Of a DNA stretch of 64,000 bases, positions 22,449 through 35,493 are shown in pieces (within the stretch, counting starts at the first letter, position 1; the number at the start of each line of letters is the position of its first letter). The position numbers and the translations under genes were made by a program. Source of the DNA: Sambucus nigra (Eukaryota; Streptophyta; Magnoliopsida; Dipsacales; Adoxaceae); NCBI GenBank assembly GCA_949130495.1, contig OX422211.1, positions 539,650,872-539,714,871 of the forward strand, in the 5' to 3' direction. The notes below the pieces were generated by a model that worked only from the letters and a program-made list of their open reading frames with translations, was not told where the DNA came from and made no database searches.

Positions 22449-22567
22449 ATCTCTCCACTCCCAACGTCGTTAAGGTTCACGCGTGGAGCGTCCCGCAAAA
22501 GCGGAATCCAAACAAGGAACCCCTCCTATGCATTACTACTTAACCTTGTTGGTCGTGGAGATAAGCC
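22449..22567 (-). repeat. Internal module, copy A (element 2)
   Basis: On the - strand contains CTTATCTCCACGACCAAC, GGGTTCCTTGTTTGGATTCC and GGGACGCTCCACGCGTGAAC. Best match to 729-848 of element 1. Module starts are about 378 and 433 bp apart. Confidence 0.78.
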
Positions 22568-23859
22568 ATAACATCCACATACAATGCAAACAAGCAGCAA
22601 AAACATTTATACTAGTTATCACATATAGCACATACGCCTTTAAAATATCATCACTCGTTTTATAACGAGTGAAGATATTGTAAAACTCCCCTACCACGGA
22701 AGTCATATAGTTATCTTTCTATAATATTGCCGATACTATTACAAACTCGATATGCACACATGAATCTAGAGTGAACATAATACTACTCTATCTTATTCCA
22801 AGGAATACACCGCCCACTAATAAGGTGGAATTCCCACCCACAATTTAAGCCAAGCACTCTGGGTCAATACTAATGAATATCAGACTCCATATTCGAGCCT
22901 TATACAAACTAATATTACTTCCCTCAACTTCCCAACTAGGCACTTTATTTTTGCCCTTGTTCTTCCAATCAACGTAATGAAAACGCGTGGTTATTCCACA
23001 TCACTATAGCCCATGTAGTTCCTTTTACTTTCTCAATAAAAGAGAACACGCTCCCGACCTCCTCTTCCTCAGTTCAATGAAACCTTCCCAGGCGGATGTC
23101 CACCAATGCGGTTTCATGATCACTGCCCCATCAGAAGTGTTTACGACACTTATTCTGGAGCCTATCATTCCATTGGGGGCTGTCACTTATACCTACCTTT
23201 CTTGAGTGCACGATCTCCCTAATCGCACAACTCTCCTTCACATGTCAGCCTCTAACTGAGCCTCTCGTGAACGCTTGAGGATCTTACCTTCTCCTCCTTC
23301 CATTTACCCCAGAGAAACTTACGATAGGAAGTATCTACCGGGTTCCTCCATGGGCAAAACCTCCAGCACCCACGAATAAGGTAACTACGTTCCCATCGTT
23401 TGCATACTACTCCTACGGGTGAAGGATTCTCCTCCATCATACTTCTGGGCACTTCTCTACATCAATTTAACATCGCTTGAATTCTCAAGCTTAGTACCAC
23501 TTTCCACTTCTAGCGGTACTTGGGAAACTACATCAACTGTAATTAGTAGTCATAGTAGCAAGATAAAAATGCAACAAAAGGGAGCGACCTCCAAAGCGGT
23601 CCTCATCCCCGACCACAATTTACAGTCCTTAGTAGTCCATTCTCATAACGCCCTCACAACGAACTTCCTTGGCGTCCTCCAATCGACCTACTATCCTCAC
23701 ACGAATACGCAAAAGATTCTATAGATTCTACCTCATGGCAGAAGAACGAAATCTCACAAGAGAAACCAACGATCTTAATCCTAAGGATTTATGTCAAATC
23801 AACAGCAAAGCTGAAGCTTAAAGCGTCCACACAGATTCCTAAGGACTCTAGAACCTGAT
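22568..23859 (-). other. Element 2 gag/protease side, unrecognised
   Basis: From the primer-binding site to the first module there should be gag and protease. No zinc knuckle or protease active site could be read. Small frames on both strands (22987-23205, 23252-23452, 23419-23724) have no recognised homology. Either very decayed or replaced by unrelated sequence. Confidence 0.4.
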
Positions 23860-23871
23860 GCTCTGATACCA
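23860..23871 (-). other. Primer-binding site of element 2 (tRNA-iMet)
   Basis: The - strand reads LTR end TGTCACA, GA, then TGGTATCAGAGC, complementary to the 3' end of plant initiator tRNA-Met. Same primer as the array element. Confidence 0.92.
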
Positions 23872-23873
23872 TC

Positions 23874-26831
23874 TGTGACACCCCGTAATCCGAAATAAGG
23901 GGTGTCCAGCCTAATACTCTAATATAACGGAATCATAGATGGAATCATTCTCAGCATCTCAATAAAAATATAGAGTATCCAGGATAACCACCCAATATTT
24001 CAGAAAACAGGTTGCCAAAAATTTTAAATTTAAAGTAAATAAAGGAAAACAAACAACCCATTTCCTGAAAAGATAGGGGAAACCTCAGGGATGTATATAT
24101 AAATAATACAACAAGAGTAAAATAAGGGACCGGATGTGCAATCGATCAACAAACTAAATAACAACATTTAAAAAAAATGACATTAGTTTATACAATACAT
24201 TTCATTAGACATTTATAAAAGTTTGGGCCTCTCGCCCGAGTAAAGAGACCCGATCCTGTTTAGAATTCAAAAATGAAAACTTCTATACCAAAAGTATCCC
24301 GTAATACCCGCATTACATCACGGCTTGCCGAGGACACCGGAATAGGAATTCAAATCAGGCATCCTTGCGGCGGAGTACCTGAGTGGAGACAAGATGCATA
24401 TGCAACAAGAAATGTAAACGGGTCAGGGCCCGATTCTATATGATTACCAGATGAATAAAGAGTATGGCAGTTATGAATAAGAAATCATGAAGAAAGAGAA
24501 ATAAGAAGCTGCCTACACAATGTAAAAGATAAGCTAAGCAGGAACAATAAAAGAAGTAACATTAAACTACAATCTTCATCGTATGTACCAATTATCTCAT
24601 ATATCTTTTATTTAATAAGAAGTATATATGTAATCACAATCTTTTGCTCTTTATGGCATCTTTTATCTCATGTTTACATTTCGTAAAAATCCTTTCCTTA
24701 TCAGGAAAATAATCATTTTCAAATGTCTTTGAGGCATTTATATGTGCTCTTTGTGGCACTTCATCATGCTCTTTATGGCATATCAATTACATCAAGTCCC
24801 ACTTGATTATGAATATTTATATTTATATACATATAACGATTCTAAGACCTCCCATCCGGGTTCCCCCACTGTGCACGCCCCTAAATGACCATCATCTTCC
24901 AGGGCCTATCATAAGACAACCTGGGCACCTATATCGCAAGACGTCGGGAAGCGGCCATGTGCATGCGGGATAGTCAAGACCACACCCAGAATCTCCTACC
25001 CATCGCAGAAAAATATACAACAATAAACGCTCACATGGCCTATGGACTATATCCACCCTGCGTTAATTTGGCAGGGGGCATCACCTCACGCGCGAACTTC
25101 CCTTATGATGTCATTTAGAGAGGTGTGTTTAAACCATTTTATTTATCATTTTCAGAATCAAGTAAATTATCATTTACTAGTTTCATTACCAATACCATGT
25201 ATATGTTTCATTTTATCCGAAACCATTACCTTTTACTTTTTTGTAAATAATATAACTTATCATCCGGAGCCATGCTATAGCTTATATCGACACTACAACC
25301 TAGAAGGGGTAAATAAACTCTTGATTAGCTCCAAGTATTTTAGGGTGTTATTTTAAAACCCAAAGATTTTCATCTTCCAAAGGAATGAATGAACTAACAA
25401 TTTATTCTCCAAACTCACCTTTATGGTGTTATTATGAACCACCAAGGTTAACATAGCGCAATTGAGCTTCCAAAATCTCCCAACATTCTTTTGGGGTGAT
25501 AATGTAAACCATCAAAACTAATGTAGCTCAATAGAGCTTCTAAAATCTCCCAAACATAATACTACATCTCCTAGAAAATCAACTAGAAGAAAAATGACCT
25601 AACTTCAATTGGCATATCCCCGGAAAACCCCACCAAAACCATTTCTAATCTAGGGTAGCATCTCAACTCATCTAGAACTCTAGGAATCTAAGTTTACTTC
25701 ATTCAAGAAGGTTCCTAGTCCCTATCGAGAAGAAAAATCTAGGAAACAAAAATAAGTTTTAAAGTGGAAAACAGGGGACCGGTCGACCGGTCCCGAGACC
25801 GCGGTCGATCGCGTCTCAAGTTTTGCTTACGAAAGAAAGCAGAAAGATCAAAATGGTATAGCCGGTCGACCGCGCAAGAATTTTATGCCTTTGTGAGAAA
25901 GCAGTAAGCCTGCCCCCGAAGGCCCGGTCGACCGGTCAGGGGACCGCAGTCGACCGATCGTAGCAGACCTAGGGTTCTTTCACCTTCAAAAACTACACCC
26001 AAATGATGATTTACATTTTACCAAATCTCAAATCTCTTCTATTTTGAACCCAACCAACAACCTTTATCTACCCAAATATTATTCTACATGATTTATAACC
26101 ATTACAACTCACCATTTTATCATCAAAACCAAACCTAGAATTAAATACCAATATTTCCATTTTTGGATCTCCAAATATATATACATAAATATCACACAAT
26201 TTATTCATCTTAAAACATATATTAGCAAGTAGAAAACTTGCCTTAGGGTTGATATCTCATATTTATTTGGAGAAGAAGCAAATCCCAAATCCTCCATCTT
26301 CAAATCTCTCTCTTTTCTTCTTTTTCTCCATTTCTCTCTCTTTCTCTCTAACTCTCTTGTGTGGTAAGACACAAATGAGAAAAATAAATAAGGGGCAAGA
26401 CTAAAATTCGGGTCTTAAGTCTAAAGTCTCCAACTTAAGTGGTTAATACCACATGAAAATGACTCAAAATACGCGTTTAAGCTAAAACCAGGTAAAAGTG
26501 CCCGAAACTCAAAAATACAATATGGCACTTATTTTGACTGTCTCGCATATCCCGGGACTAACTACGCCCTCTAAAATGGCATCCGACAATTTTCTAAACC
26601 ACTTTAAATTCCAGTTTCAATTAAACCATAATGTGATTTAAAACACATAACACTATAAAACACACAATAGAATGATATTTACTTTCTCATGCAGTAAATA
26701 TAATATAACACAGCAAATATTAACTTTCATTTCATAAAATTGATATTTACTCCAGTTCCAACATTTTATGTAATTACCTTATGCGATAAAATTAATATAA
26801 AATGAGCCTTCCAGAATCGAGGGTTGTTACA
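23874..26831 (-). repeat. 5' LTR of element 2 (2958 bp)
   Basis: Same ends as the 3' LTR (TGTGACACCCCG and GGGTTGTTACA on the + strand). The palindrome cluster at 25779-25960 has an extra ~22-bp block at 25930-25955 and lacks one near 25862. Confidence 0.95.
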
Positions 26832-27064
26832 TAACAATGGAATTTCGCCCTCGAAATTCGCCGAATACCTAACTCTCAAAAATCAGGCCAACAATCTCCA
26901 AAAATAATCTCGTCACCAAAAAATAATTTCCTCACATCTAATTTAGATGCCTAACGCAAAACGATTCTCTAAAATTTCTATTTCCAAATTCGCGCCATAA
27001 AAACGCAACAGACCCAAAACCCAAGACCCGAGGGTTGTCATATACCTGAGCTCTGATACCATTC
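26832..27064 (-). repeat. Array unit 6, right part, with target-site copy TAACA
   Basis: 26832-26836 is the second TAACA. The rest of the 241-bp internal region follows, with an intact primer site before the LTR tip at 27065. Confidence 0.95.
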
Positions 27065-28744
27065 TGTAACACCCCGCCCGCCCGGGGAGAGCGAACGGAG
27101 CGCTTCTCAAGAATAAAACTAAACCAATCCACAATATAACAAGGTATAGAGCATCAAAAAATCCCACAACAATAAAAGAGAATCCACTAATCTCAAATTT
27201 CTTCAAATAAATACCAAGTCTCTCGAATTAAACCAACAATCTAACTATCTCGAAAACAAATAAATACAAATCTCCAATGCTCCATACATCAAAATAATAC
27301 AGTCTTCTCATCTTGTATTAAAAATATTTTTAAAATAATCCTCGCTAAAATCAATCTCCATTGCGCCCCAAAATCCGCGCTAACCTGCCACTAAAAGAAA
27401 ATATGGGGAAGTACACAATACGAGAGGAAAGATGCTCAACAAATATTAGCGGCGAATAAAACGTAACAATACGAATACGAATATTCAAATCAAAGCGAAT
27501 CTCATAAGCAATTATATCAATATAATATCTCAACAACACAATAACCGGGTCACCAGGCCTCACCACCGTATCGCGCCTATCCATTTTTCTAGCATATCCG
27601 GAAAAAGGAATATTGGCGGGTGCCCAACTTCAGTGCCATATTAACATCTCAAGACAACATGATCAACACCAAATATAATACCACATGAATCGAAATTAGA
27701 TTCCCACAAATTTTTCCAGATTTCCAAATGAATTTATCAATTCAAATATGAGTCAAAAATCACAAGAAAACGACGAGAATAATACTCGCGAGATTTAGGA
27801 GCATATTGTGTAAAACCCCATACCTCACACCACCAAAAGAACCAACATGAATCATCACATAATTTCATCCTAAAAATCTAAGCACACCATCACGTTCTTC
27901 TCGCGAAAATAATCAAATCTCGTTCTTGACCAAACTCGAGAAAACCCCAAATAAGCCTTCTAATCTAAGGTTGAAATCTTGAATAAGTTTGGGACTATGG
28001 TTTGTATATGAAAGGGAGTAATTTTAAAGAGCTCTTCTGGTTGAAAAGTTTGAGAAAGAGTGATTTGAAAAGCCATGGCACGAATTTGTTGATACATAAA
28101 GATTAAGAGTATGATTAAGAAACGAGTTCTAATCAGATACAAACACTAAAAAATTTATTCCAGACGATCGGACCGTTGGAATTGGATAAAATTTTACAGA
28201 GAATTAGCTGAAGTTGAGAGGAAGATACAGAAAATAATTCAGCTCGATCGGACCGTTCAATGTTTTTAAATATTTTTTTCTAGAGAGTATTGTGTTTTGA
28301 GGACTCTTAGAGAGTTTTATGTTTTGAGGACTCTTCTATATAATAAAAATTCAATTAAAACTCCATTTTAATTCCAATTCCGAAACCGTTTGAAATTCTC
28401 ATCTTTAAAAATAAAATCCAACATATTTGAGCAATTATTTTTACCAAAAGCTTTATTTTCCTCGATATTTTGAAAATATCCCAAAATTACGCGGTTTGTT
28501 ACACTTCCCACTAACAATGGAATTTCGTCCTCAAAATTCGCCGAATACCTAACTCTCAAAAATCAGGCCAACAATCTCCAAAAATAATCTCGTCACCAAA
28601 AAATAATTTCCTCACATCTAATCTAGATGCCTAACGCAAAACGATTCTCTAAAATTTCTATCTCCAAATTTGCGCCACAAAAATGCAACAGACCCAAAAC
28701 CCAAGACCCGAGGGTTGTCATATACCTGAGCTCTGATACCATTT
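27065..28744 (-). repeat. Array unit 7
   Basis: LTR 27065-28503 (1439 bp, with a short loss near 28434), internal 28504-28744 (241 bp). Primer site intact. Next LTR tip TTGTAACCTCC. Confidence 0.93.
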
Positions 28745-30431
28745 TGTAACCTCCCGCCCGCCCGAGGAGAGCGAACGGAGCGCTACTCAAGAATAAAACT
28801 AAGCCAATCCACAATATAACAAGGTATAGAGAATTTAAAAATCCCACAACAATAAAAGAGAATCCACTAATCTCAAATTGCTTCAAATAAATACCAGGTC
28901 TCTCGAATTAAACCAATAATCTAACTATCTCGAAAATAAATAAATACAAATCTCCAATGCTCCATACATCAAAATAATACAGTCTTCTCATCTTGTATTA
29001 AAAATCTTTTTAAAATAATCCTCGCTAAAATCAATCTCCATTGCGCCCCAAAATCTGCGCTAACCAACCACTAAAAGAAAATATGGGGAAGTACACAATA
29101 CGACAGGAAAGATGCTCAACAAATATTAGCGGCGAATAAAACGTAACAATACGAATACGAATATTCAAACCAAAGCGAATCTCATAAGCAATTATATCAA
29201 TATAATTTCTCAACAACACATTAGCCGGGACACCGGGCCTCACCACCGTACCGCGCCTATGCATTTTTCTAGCATATCCGAAAAAAGGAATATTGGCGTG
29301 TGTCCAACTTCAGTGCCATATTAAAATCTCAAGACCACATGATCAACACCAAATATAATACCACATGAATCAAAATTAGATTCCCACAAATATTTCCAGA
29401 TTTCCTAATGAATTTATCAATTCAAATATGAGTCAAAAATCACAAGAAAACGACGAGAATAATACTCGCGAGATTTAGGAGCATATTGTGTAAAACCCCA
29501 TACCTCAAACCACCAAAAGAACCAACATGAATCATCACATAATTTCATCCTAAAAATCTATGCACACCATCACGTTCTTCTCGCGAAAATAATCAAATCT
29601 CGTTCTTGACCAAACTCGAGAAAACACCAAATAAGCCTTCTAATCTAAGGTTGAAATCTTGAATAAGTTTGGGGCTATAGTTTGTATATGAAAGGGAGTA
29701 ATTTTAAAGAGCTCTTCTGGTTGAAAAGTTTGAGAAAGAGTGATTTGAAAAGCCATGCCACGAATTTGTTGATACATAAAGGATTAAGAGTATGATTAAG
29801 AAACGAGTTCTAATCAGATACAAACACTAAAAATTTTATTCCAGACGATCGAACCGTTGGAATTGGATAAAATTTTACAGAGAATTAGCTGAAGTTCAGA
29901 GGAAGATACAGAAAATAATTCAGCTCGATCGGACCGTTCAATATTTTTAAATATTTTTTTCTTGAGAGTATTGTGTTTTGAGGACTCTTAGAGAGTTTTA
30001 TGTTTTGAGGACTCTTCTATATAATAAAAATTCAATTAAAACTCCATTTTAATTCCAATTTCGAAACCGTTTGAAATTCTCATCTTTAAAAATAAAATCC
30101 AACATATTTGAGCAATAAAAATAATTTTACCAAAAACTTTATTTTCCTCTATATTTTGAAAACATCCCAAAATTACGCGGGTTGTTACGCTTCTCCACTA
30201 ACAATAGAATTTCGCCCTCGAAATTCGCCGAATACCTAACTCTCAAAAATCAGGCCAACCAACTCCAAAAATAACCTCGTCACCAAAAAATAATTTCCTC
30301 ACATCTAATCTAGATACCTAACGCAAAACGATTCTCTAAAATTTCTATCTCCAAATTCGCGCCACAAAAACGCAACAGACCGAAAACCCAAGACCCGAGG
30401 GTTGTCATATACCTGAGCTCTGATACCATTT
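28745..30431 (-). repeat. Array unit 8
   Basis: LTR 28745-30189 (1445 bp), internal 30190-30431 (242 bp). First of the units whose right LTR tip is GTTACG, so the - strand LTR starts CGTAAC. Internal variant CAATAGAATTTC. Confidence 0.93.
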
Positions 30432-32119
30432 TGTAACACCCCGCCCGCCCGGGGAGAGCGAACGGAGCGCTACTCATCGATAAAACGAAACCAATCCACA
30501 ATATAACAAGGTATAGATCATCTAAAAATCCCACAACAATAAAAGAGAATCCACTAATCTCAAATTTCTTCAAACAAATACCAAGTCTCTCGAATTAAAC
30601 CAACAATATAACTATCTCTTAAACAAATAAATACAAATCTCCAATGCTCCATACATCAAAATAATACAGTCTTCTCATCTTGTATTAAAAATCTTTTCAA
30701 AATAATCCTCGCTAAAATTAGTCTCCAGTGCGCCCCAAAATCCGCGCTAACCTGCCACTAAAAGAAAATATGGGGAAGTACACAATACGACAGGAAAGAT
30801 GCTCAACAAATATTAGCGGCGAATAAAACGTAACAATACGAATACGAATATTCAAATCAAAGCGAATCCCATAAGCAATTATATCAATATAATTTCTCAA
30901 CAACACATTAACCGGGTCACCAGGCCTCACCACCGTACCGCGCCTATGCATTTTTCTAGCATATCCGGAAAAAGGAATATTGGTGGGTGCCCAACTTCAG
31001 TGCCATATTAAAATCTCAAGACAACATGATCAACACCAAATATAATACCACATGAATCAAAATTAGATTCCCACAAATATTTCCAGATTTCCAAATGAAT
31101 TTATCAATTCAAATATGAGTCAAAAATCTCAAGAAAACGACGAGAATAATACTCGCAAGATTTAGGAACATATTGTGTAAAACCCCATGCCTCAAACCAC
31201 CAAAAGAACCAACATGAATCATCACATAATTTCATCCCAAAAATCTAAGCACACCATCACGTTTTTCTCGCGAAAATAATCAAATCTCGTTCTTGACCAA
31301 ACTCGAGAAAACACCAAATAAGCCTTCTAATCTAAGGTTGAAATCTTGAATAAGTTTGGGGCTATGGTTTGTATATGAAAGGGAGTAATTTTAAAGAGCT
31401 CTTCTGGTTGAAAAGTTTGAGAAAAAGTGATTTGAAAAGCCAAGCCACGAATTTGTTGATATATAAAGGATTAAGAGTTTGATTAAGAAAAGAGTTCTAA
31501 TCAGATACAAACACTAAAAATTTTATTCCAGAAGATCGGACCATTGGAATTAGATAAAATTTTACAAAGAGTTAGCTAAAGATAAGAGGAAGCTACAGAA
31601 AATAATTCAGCTCGATCGGACCGTTCAATATTTTTAAATATTTTTTTTCTAGAGAGTATTGTGTTTTGAGGACTCTTAGAGAGTTTTGTGTTTTGAGGAC
31701 TCTTCTATATAATAAAAATTCAATTAAATCTCCATTTTAATTCCAATTCCGAAACCGTTTGAAATTCTCATCTTTAAAAATAAAATCCAACATATTTGAG
31801 CAATAAAAATAATATTACCAAAAACTTTATTTTCCTGTATATTTTGAAAATAGTCCAAAATTATGCGGGTTGTTACGATTCCCCACTAACAATAGAATTT
31901 CGCCCTCGAAATTCGCCGAATACCTAACTCTCAAAAATCAGGCCAACAATCTCCAAAAATAACCTCGTCACCAAAAAATAATTTCCTCACATCTAATCTA
32001 GATGCCTAACGCAAAACGATTCTCTAAAATTTCTATCTCCAAATTCGCGCCACAAAAACGCAACAGACCCAAAACCCAAGACCCGAGGGTTGTCATATAC
32101 CTAAGCTCTGATACCATTC
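30432..32119 (-). repeat. Array unit 9
   Basis: LTR 30432-31877 (1446 bp), internal 31878-32119 (242 bp). GTTACG tip and AATAGAA variant; purine tract altered (GATTCCCCAC on the + strand). Confidence 0.93.
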
Positions 32120-33806
32120 TGTAACACCCCGCCCGCCCGTGGAGAGCGAACGGAGCACTACTCAAGAATAAAACTAAACCAATCCACAATATAACAAGGT
32201 ATAGAGCATCGAAAAATCCCACAACAATAAAAGAGAATCCACTAATCTCAAATTTCTTCAAATAAATACCAAGTCTCTCGAATTAAACCAACAATCTAAC
32301 TATCTCGAAAACAAATAAATACAAATCTCCAATGCTCCATACATCAAAATAATACAGTCTTCTCATCTTGTATTAAAAATCTTTTTAAAATAATTCTCGC
32401 TAAAATCAATCTCCATTGGGGCCCAAAATCTGCGCTAACCTGGCACTAAAAGAAAATATGGGGAAGTACACAATACGACAGGAAAGATGCTCAACAAATA
32501 TTAGCGGCGAATAAAACGTAACAATACGAATGCGAATATTCAAATCAAAGCGAATCTCATAAGCAATTATATCAATATAATTTCTCAACAACACATTAAC
32601 CAGGTCACCAGGCCTCACCACCGTACCGCGCCTATGCATTTTTCTAGCATATCCGAAAAAAGGAATATTGGCGGGTGCCCAACTTCAGTGCCATATTAAA
32701 ATCTCAAGACAACATGATCAACACCAAATATAATACCACATGAATCGAAATTAGATTCCCACAAATATTTCCAGATTTCCTAATGAATTTATCAATTCAA
32801 ATATGAGTCAAAAATCACAAGAAAACGACGAGAATAATACTCGCGAGATTTAGGAGCATATTGTGTAAAACCCCATACCTCAAACCACCAAAAGAACCAA
32901 CATGAATCATCACATAATTTCATCCTAAAAATCTAAGCACGCCATCACGTTCTTCTCGCGAAAATAATCAAATCTCGTTCTTGACCAAACTCGAGAAAAC
33001 ACCAAATAAGCCTTCTAATCTGAGGTTGAAATCTTGAATAAGTTTGGGGCTATGGTTTGTATATGAAAGGGAGTAATTTTAAAGAGATCTTCTGGTTGAA
33101 AAGTTTGAGAAAAAGTGATTTGAAAAGCCAAGCCACGAATTTGTTGATATATAAAGGATTAAGAGTTTGATTAAGAAAAGAGTTCTAATCAGATACAAAA
33201 ACTAAAAATTTTATTCCAGACGATCGGACCATTGGAATTACATAAAATTTTACAAAGAGTTAGCTGAAGATGAGAGGAAGCTACAGAAAATAATTCAGCT
33301 CGATCGGACCGTTCGATATTTTTAAATATTTTTTTATAGAGAGTATTGTGTTTTGAGGACTCTCAGAGAGTTTTATGTTTTGAGGACTATTCAATATAAT
33401 AAAAATTCAATTAAAACTCAATTTTAATTCCAATTTCAAAACCGTTTGAAATTCTCATCTTTAAAAATAAAATCCAACATATTTGAGCAATAAAAATAAT
33501 TTTACCAAAAACTTTATTTTCCTCTATATTTTGAAAATATCCCAAAATTACGCGGGTTGTTACGCTTCCCCACTAACAATAGAATTTCGCCCTCGAAATT
33601 CGTCGAATACCTAACTCTCAAAAATCAAGCCAACAAACTCCAAAAATAACCTCGTCACCAAAAAATAATTTCCTCACATCTAATTTAGATGCCTAACGCA
33701 AAACGATTCTCTAAAATTTCTATTTCCCAATTCGCGCCACAAAAACGCAACAGACCCAAAACCCAAGACCCGAGGGTTGTCATATACCTAAGCTCTGATA
33801 CCATTC
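32120..33806 (-). repeat. Array unit 10
   Basis: LTR 32120-33564 (1445 bp), internal 33565-33806 (242 bp). GTTACG tip and AATAGAA variant; primer site intact. Confidence 0.93.
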
Positions 33807-35493
33807 TGTAACACCCCACCCGCCCGGGGAGAGCGAACATAGCGCTACTCATCGATAAAACGAAACCAATCCACAATATAACAAGGTATAGAGCATCTAA
33901 AAATCCCACAACAATAAAAGAGAATCCACTAATATCAAAATTCTTCAAATAAATAACAAGTATCTCGAATTAAACCAACAATCTAACTATCTCGAAAACA
34001 AATAAATACAAATCTCCAATGCTCCATACATCAAAATAATACAGTCTTCTCATCTTGTATTAAAAATCTTTTTAAAATAATTCTCGCTAAAATCAATCTC
34101 AATTGGGCACCGAAATCTGCGCTAACCTGGCACTAAAAGAAAATATGGGGAAGTACACAATACGACAGGAAAGATGCTCAACAAATATTAGCGGCGAATA
34201 AAACGTAACAATACGAATGCGAATATTCAAATCAAAGTGAATCTCATAAGCAATTATATCAATATAATTTCTCAACAACACATTAACCAGGTCACCAGGC
34301 CTCACCACCGTACCGCGCCTATGCATTTTTCTAGCATATCCCAAAAAAGGAATATTGGCGGGTGCCCAACTTCAGTGCCATATTAAAATCTCAAGACAAC
34401 ATGATCAACACCAAATATAATACCACATGAATCGAAATTAGATTCCCACAAATATTTCCAGATTTCCTAATGAATTTATCAATTCAAATATGAGTCAAAA
34501 ATCACAAGAAAACGACGAGAATAATACTCGCGAGATTTAGGAGCATATTCTGTAAAACCCCATACCTCAAACCACCAAAAGAACCAACATGAATCATCAC
34601 ATAATTTCATCCTAAAAATCTAAGCACACCATCACGTTCTTCTCGCGAAAATAATCAAATCTCGTTCTTGACCAAACTCGAGAAAACACCAAATAAGCCT
34701 TCTAATCTAAGGTTGAAATCTTGAATAAGTTTGGGGCTATGGTTTGTATATGAAAGGGAGTAATTTGAAAGAGCTCTTCTGGTTGAAAAGTTTGAGAAAA
34801 AGTGATTTGAAAAGCCAAGCCACGAATTTGTTGATATATAAAGGATTAAGAGTTTGATTAAAAAAAGAGTTCTAATCAGATACAAAAACTAAAAATTTTA
34901 TTCCAGACGATCGGACCATTGGAATTACATAAAATTTTACAAAGAGTTAGCTGAAGATGAGAGGAAGCTACAGAAAATAATTCAGCTCGATCGGACCGTT
35001 CGATATTTTTAAATATTTTTTTCTAGAGAGTATTGTGTTTTGAGGACTCTCAGAGAGTTTTATGTTTTGAGGACTATTCTATATAATAAAAATTCAATTA
35101 AAACTCCATTTTAATTCCAATTTCGAAACCGTTTGAAATTCTCATCTTTAAAAATAAAATCCAACATATTTGAGCAATAAAAATAATTTTACCAAAAACT
35201 TTATTTTCCTCTATATTTTGAAAATATCCCAAAATTACGCGGGTTGTTACGCTTCCCCACTAACAATAGAATTTCGCCCTCGAAATTCGCTGAATACCTA
35301 ACTCTCAAAAATCAAGCCAACAAACTCCAAAAATAACCTCGTCACCAAAAAATAATTTCCTCACATCTAATTTAGATGCCTAACGCAAAACGATTCTCTA
35401 AAATTTCTATTTCCCAATTCGCGCCACAAAAACGCAACGGACCTAAAACCCAATACCCGAGGATTGTCATATACCTGAGCTATGATACCATTC
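33807..35493 (-). repeat. Array unit 11
   Basis: LTR 33807-35251 (1445 bp), internal 35252-35493 (242 bp). Primer site has one mismatch (GCTATGATACCA); the 87-codon frame is broken. Confidence 0.93.

Larger units (their letters stand above)
16885..26831 (-). mobile_element. Element 2: complete 9947-bp Ty3/gypsy element nested in the array
   Basis: Full structure on the - strand: 5' LTR 23874-26831, primer-binding site 23860-23871, internal region to 19843, polypurine tract next to the 3' LTR, and 3' LTR 16885-19842. Both LTRs are 2958 bp and very similar. Five-base target duplications flank it. The internal region (4031 bp) is short and carries no intact frame; RNase H and integrase scraps are readable. 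Same family as element 1, by LTR homology and by shared internal modules. It could move only with proteins from another element. Confidence 0.95.

Noticed and set aside
25042..25356. 104-codon + strand frame in the element 2 LTR (shorter at 18116-18367)
   Set aside because: It lies inside an LTR antisense to the element, has no recognised domain, and is shortened in the other LTR.
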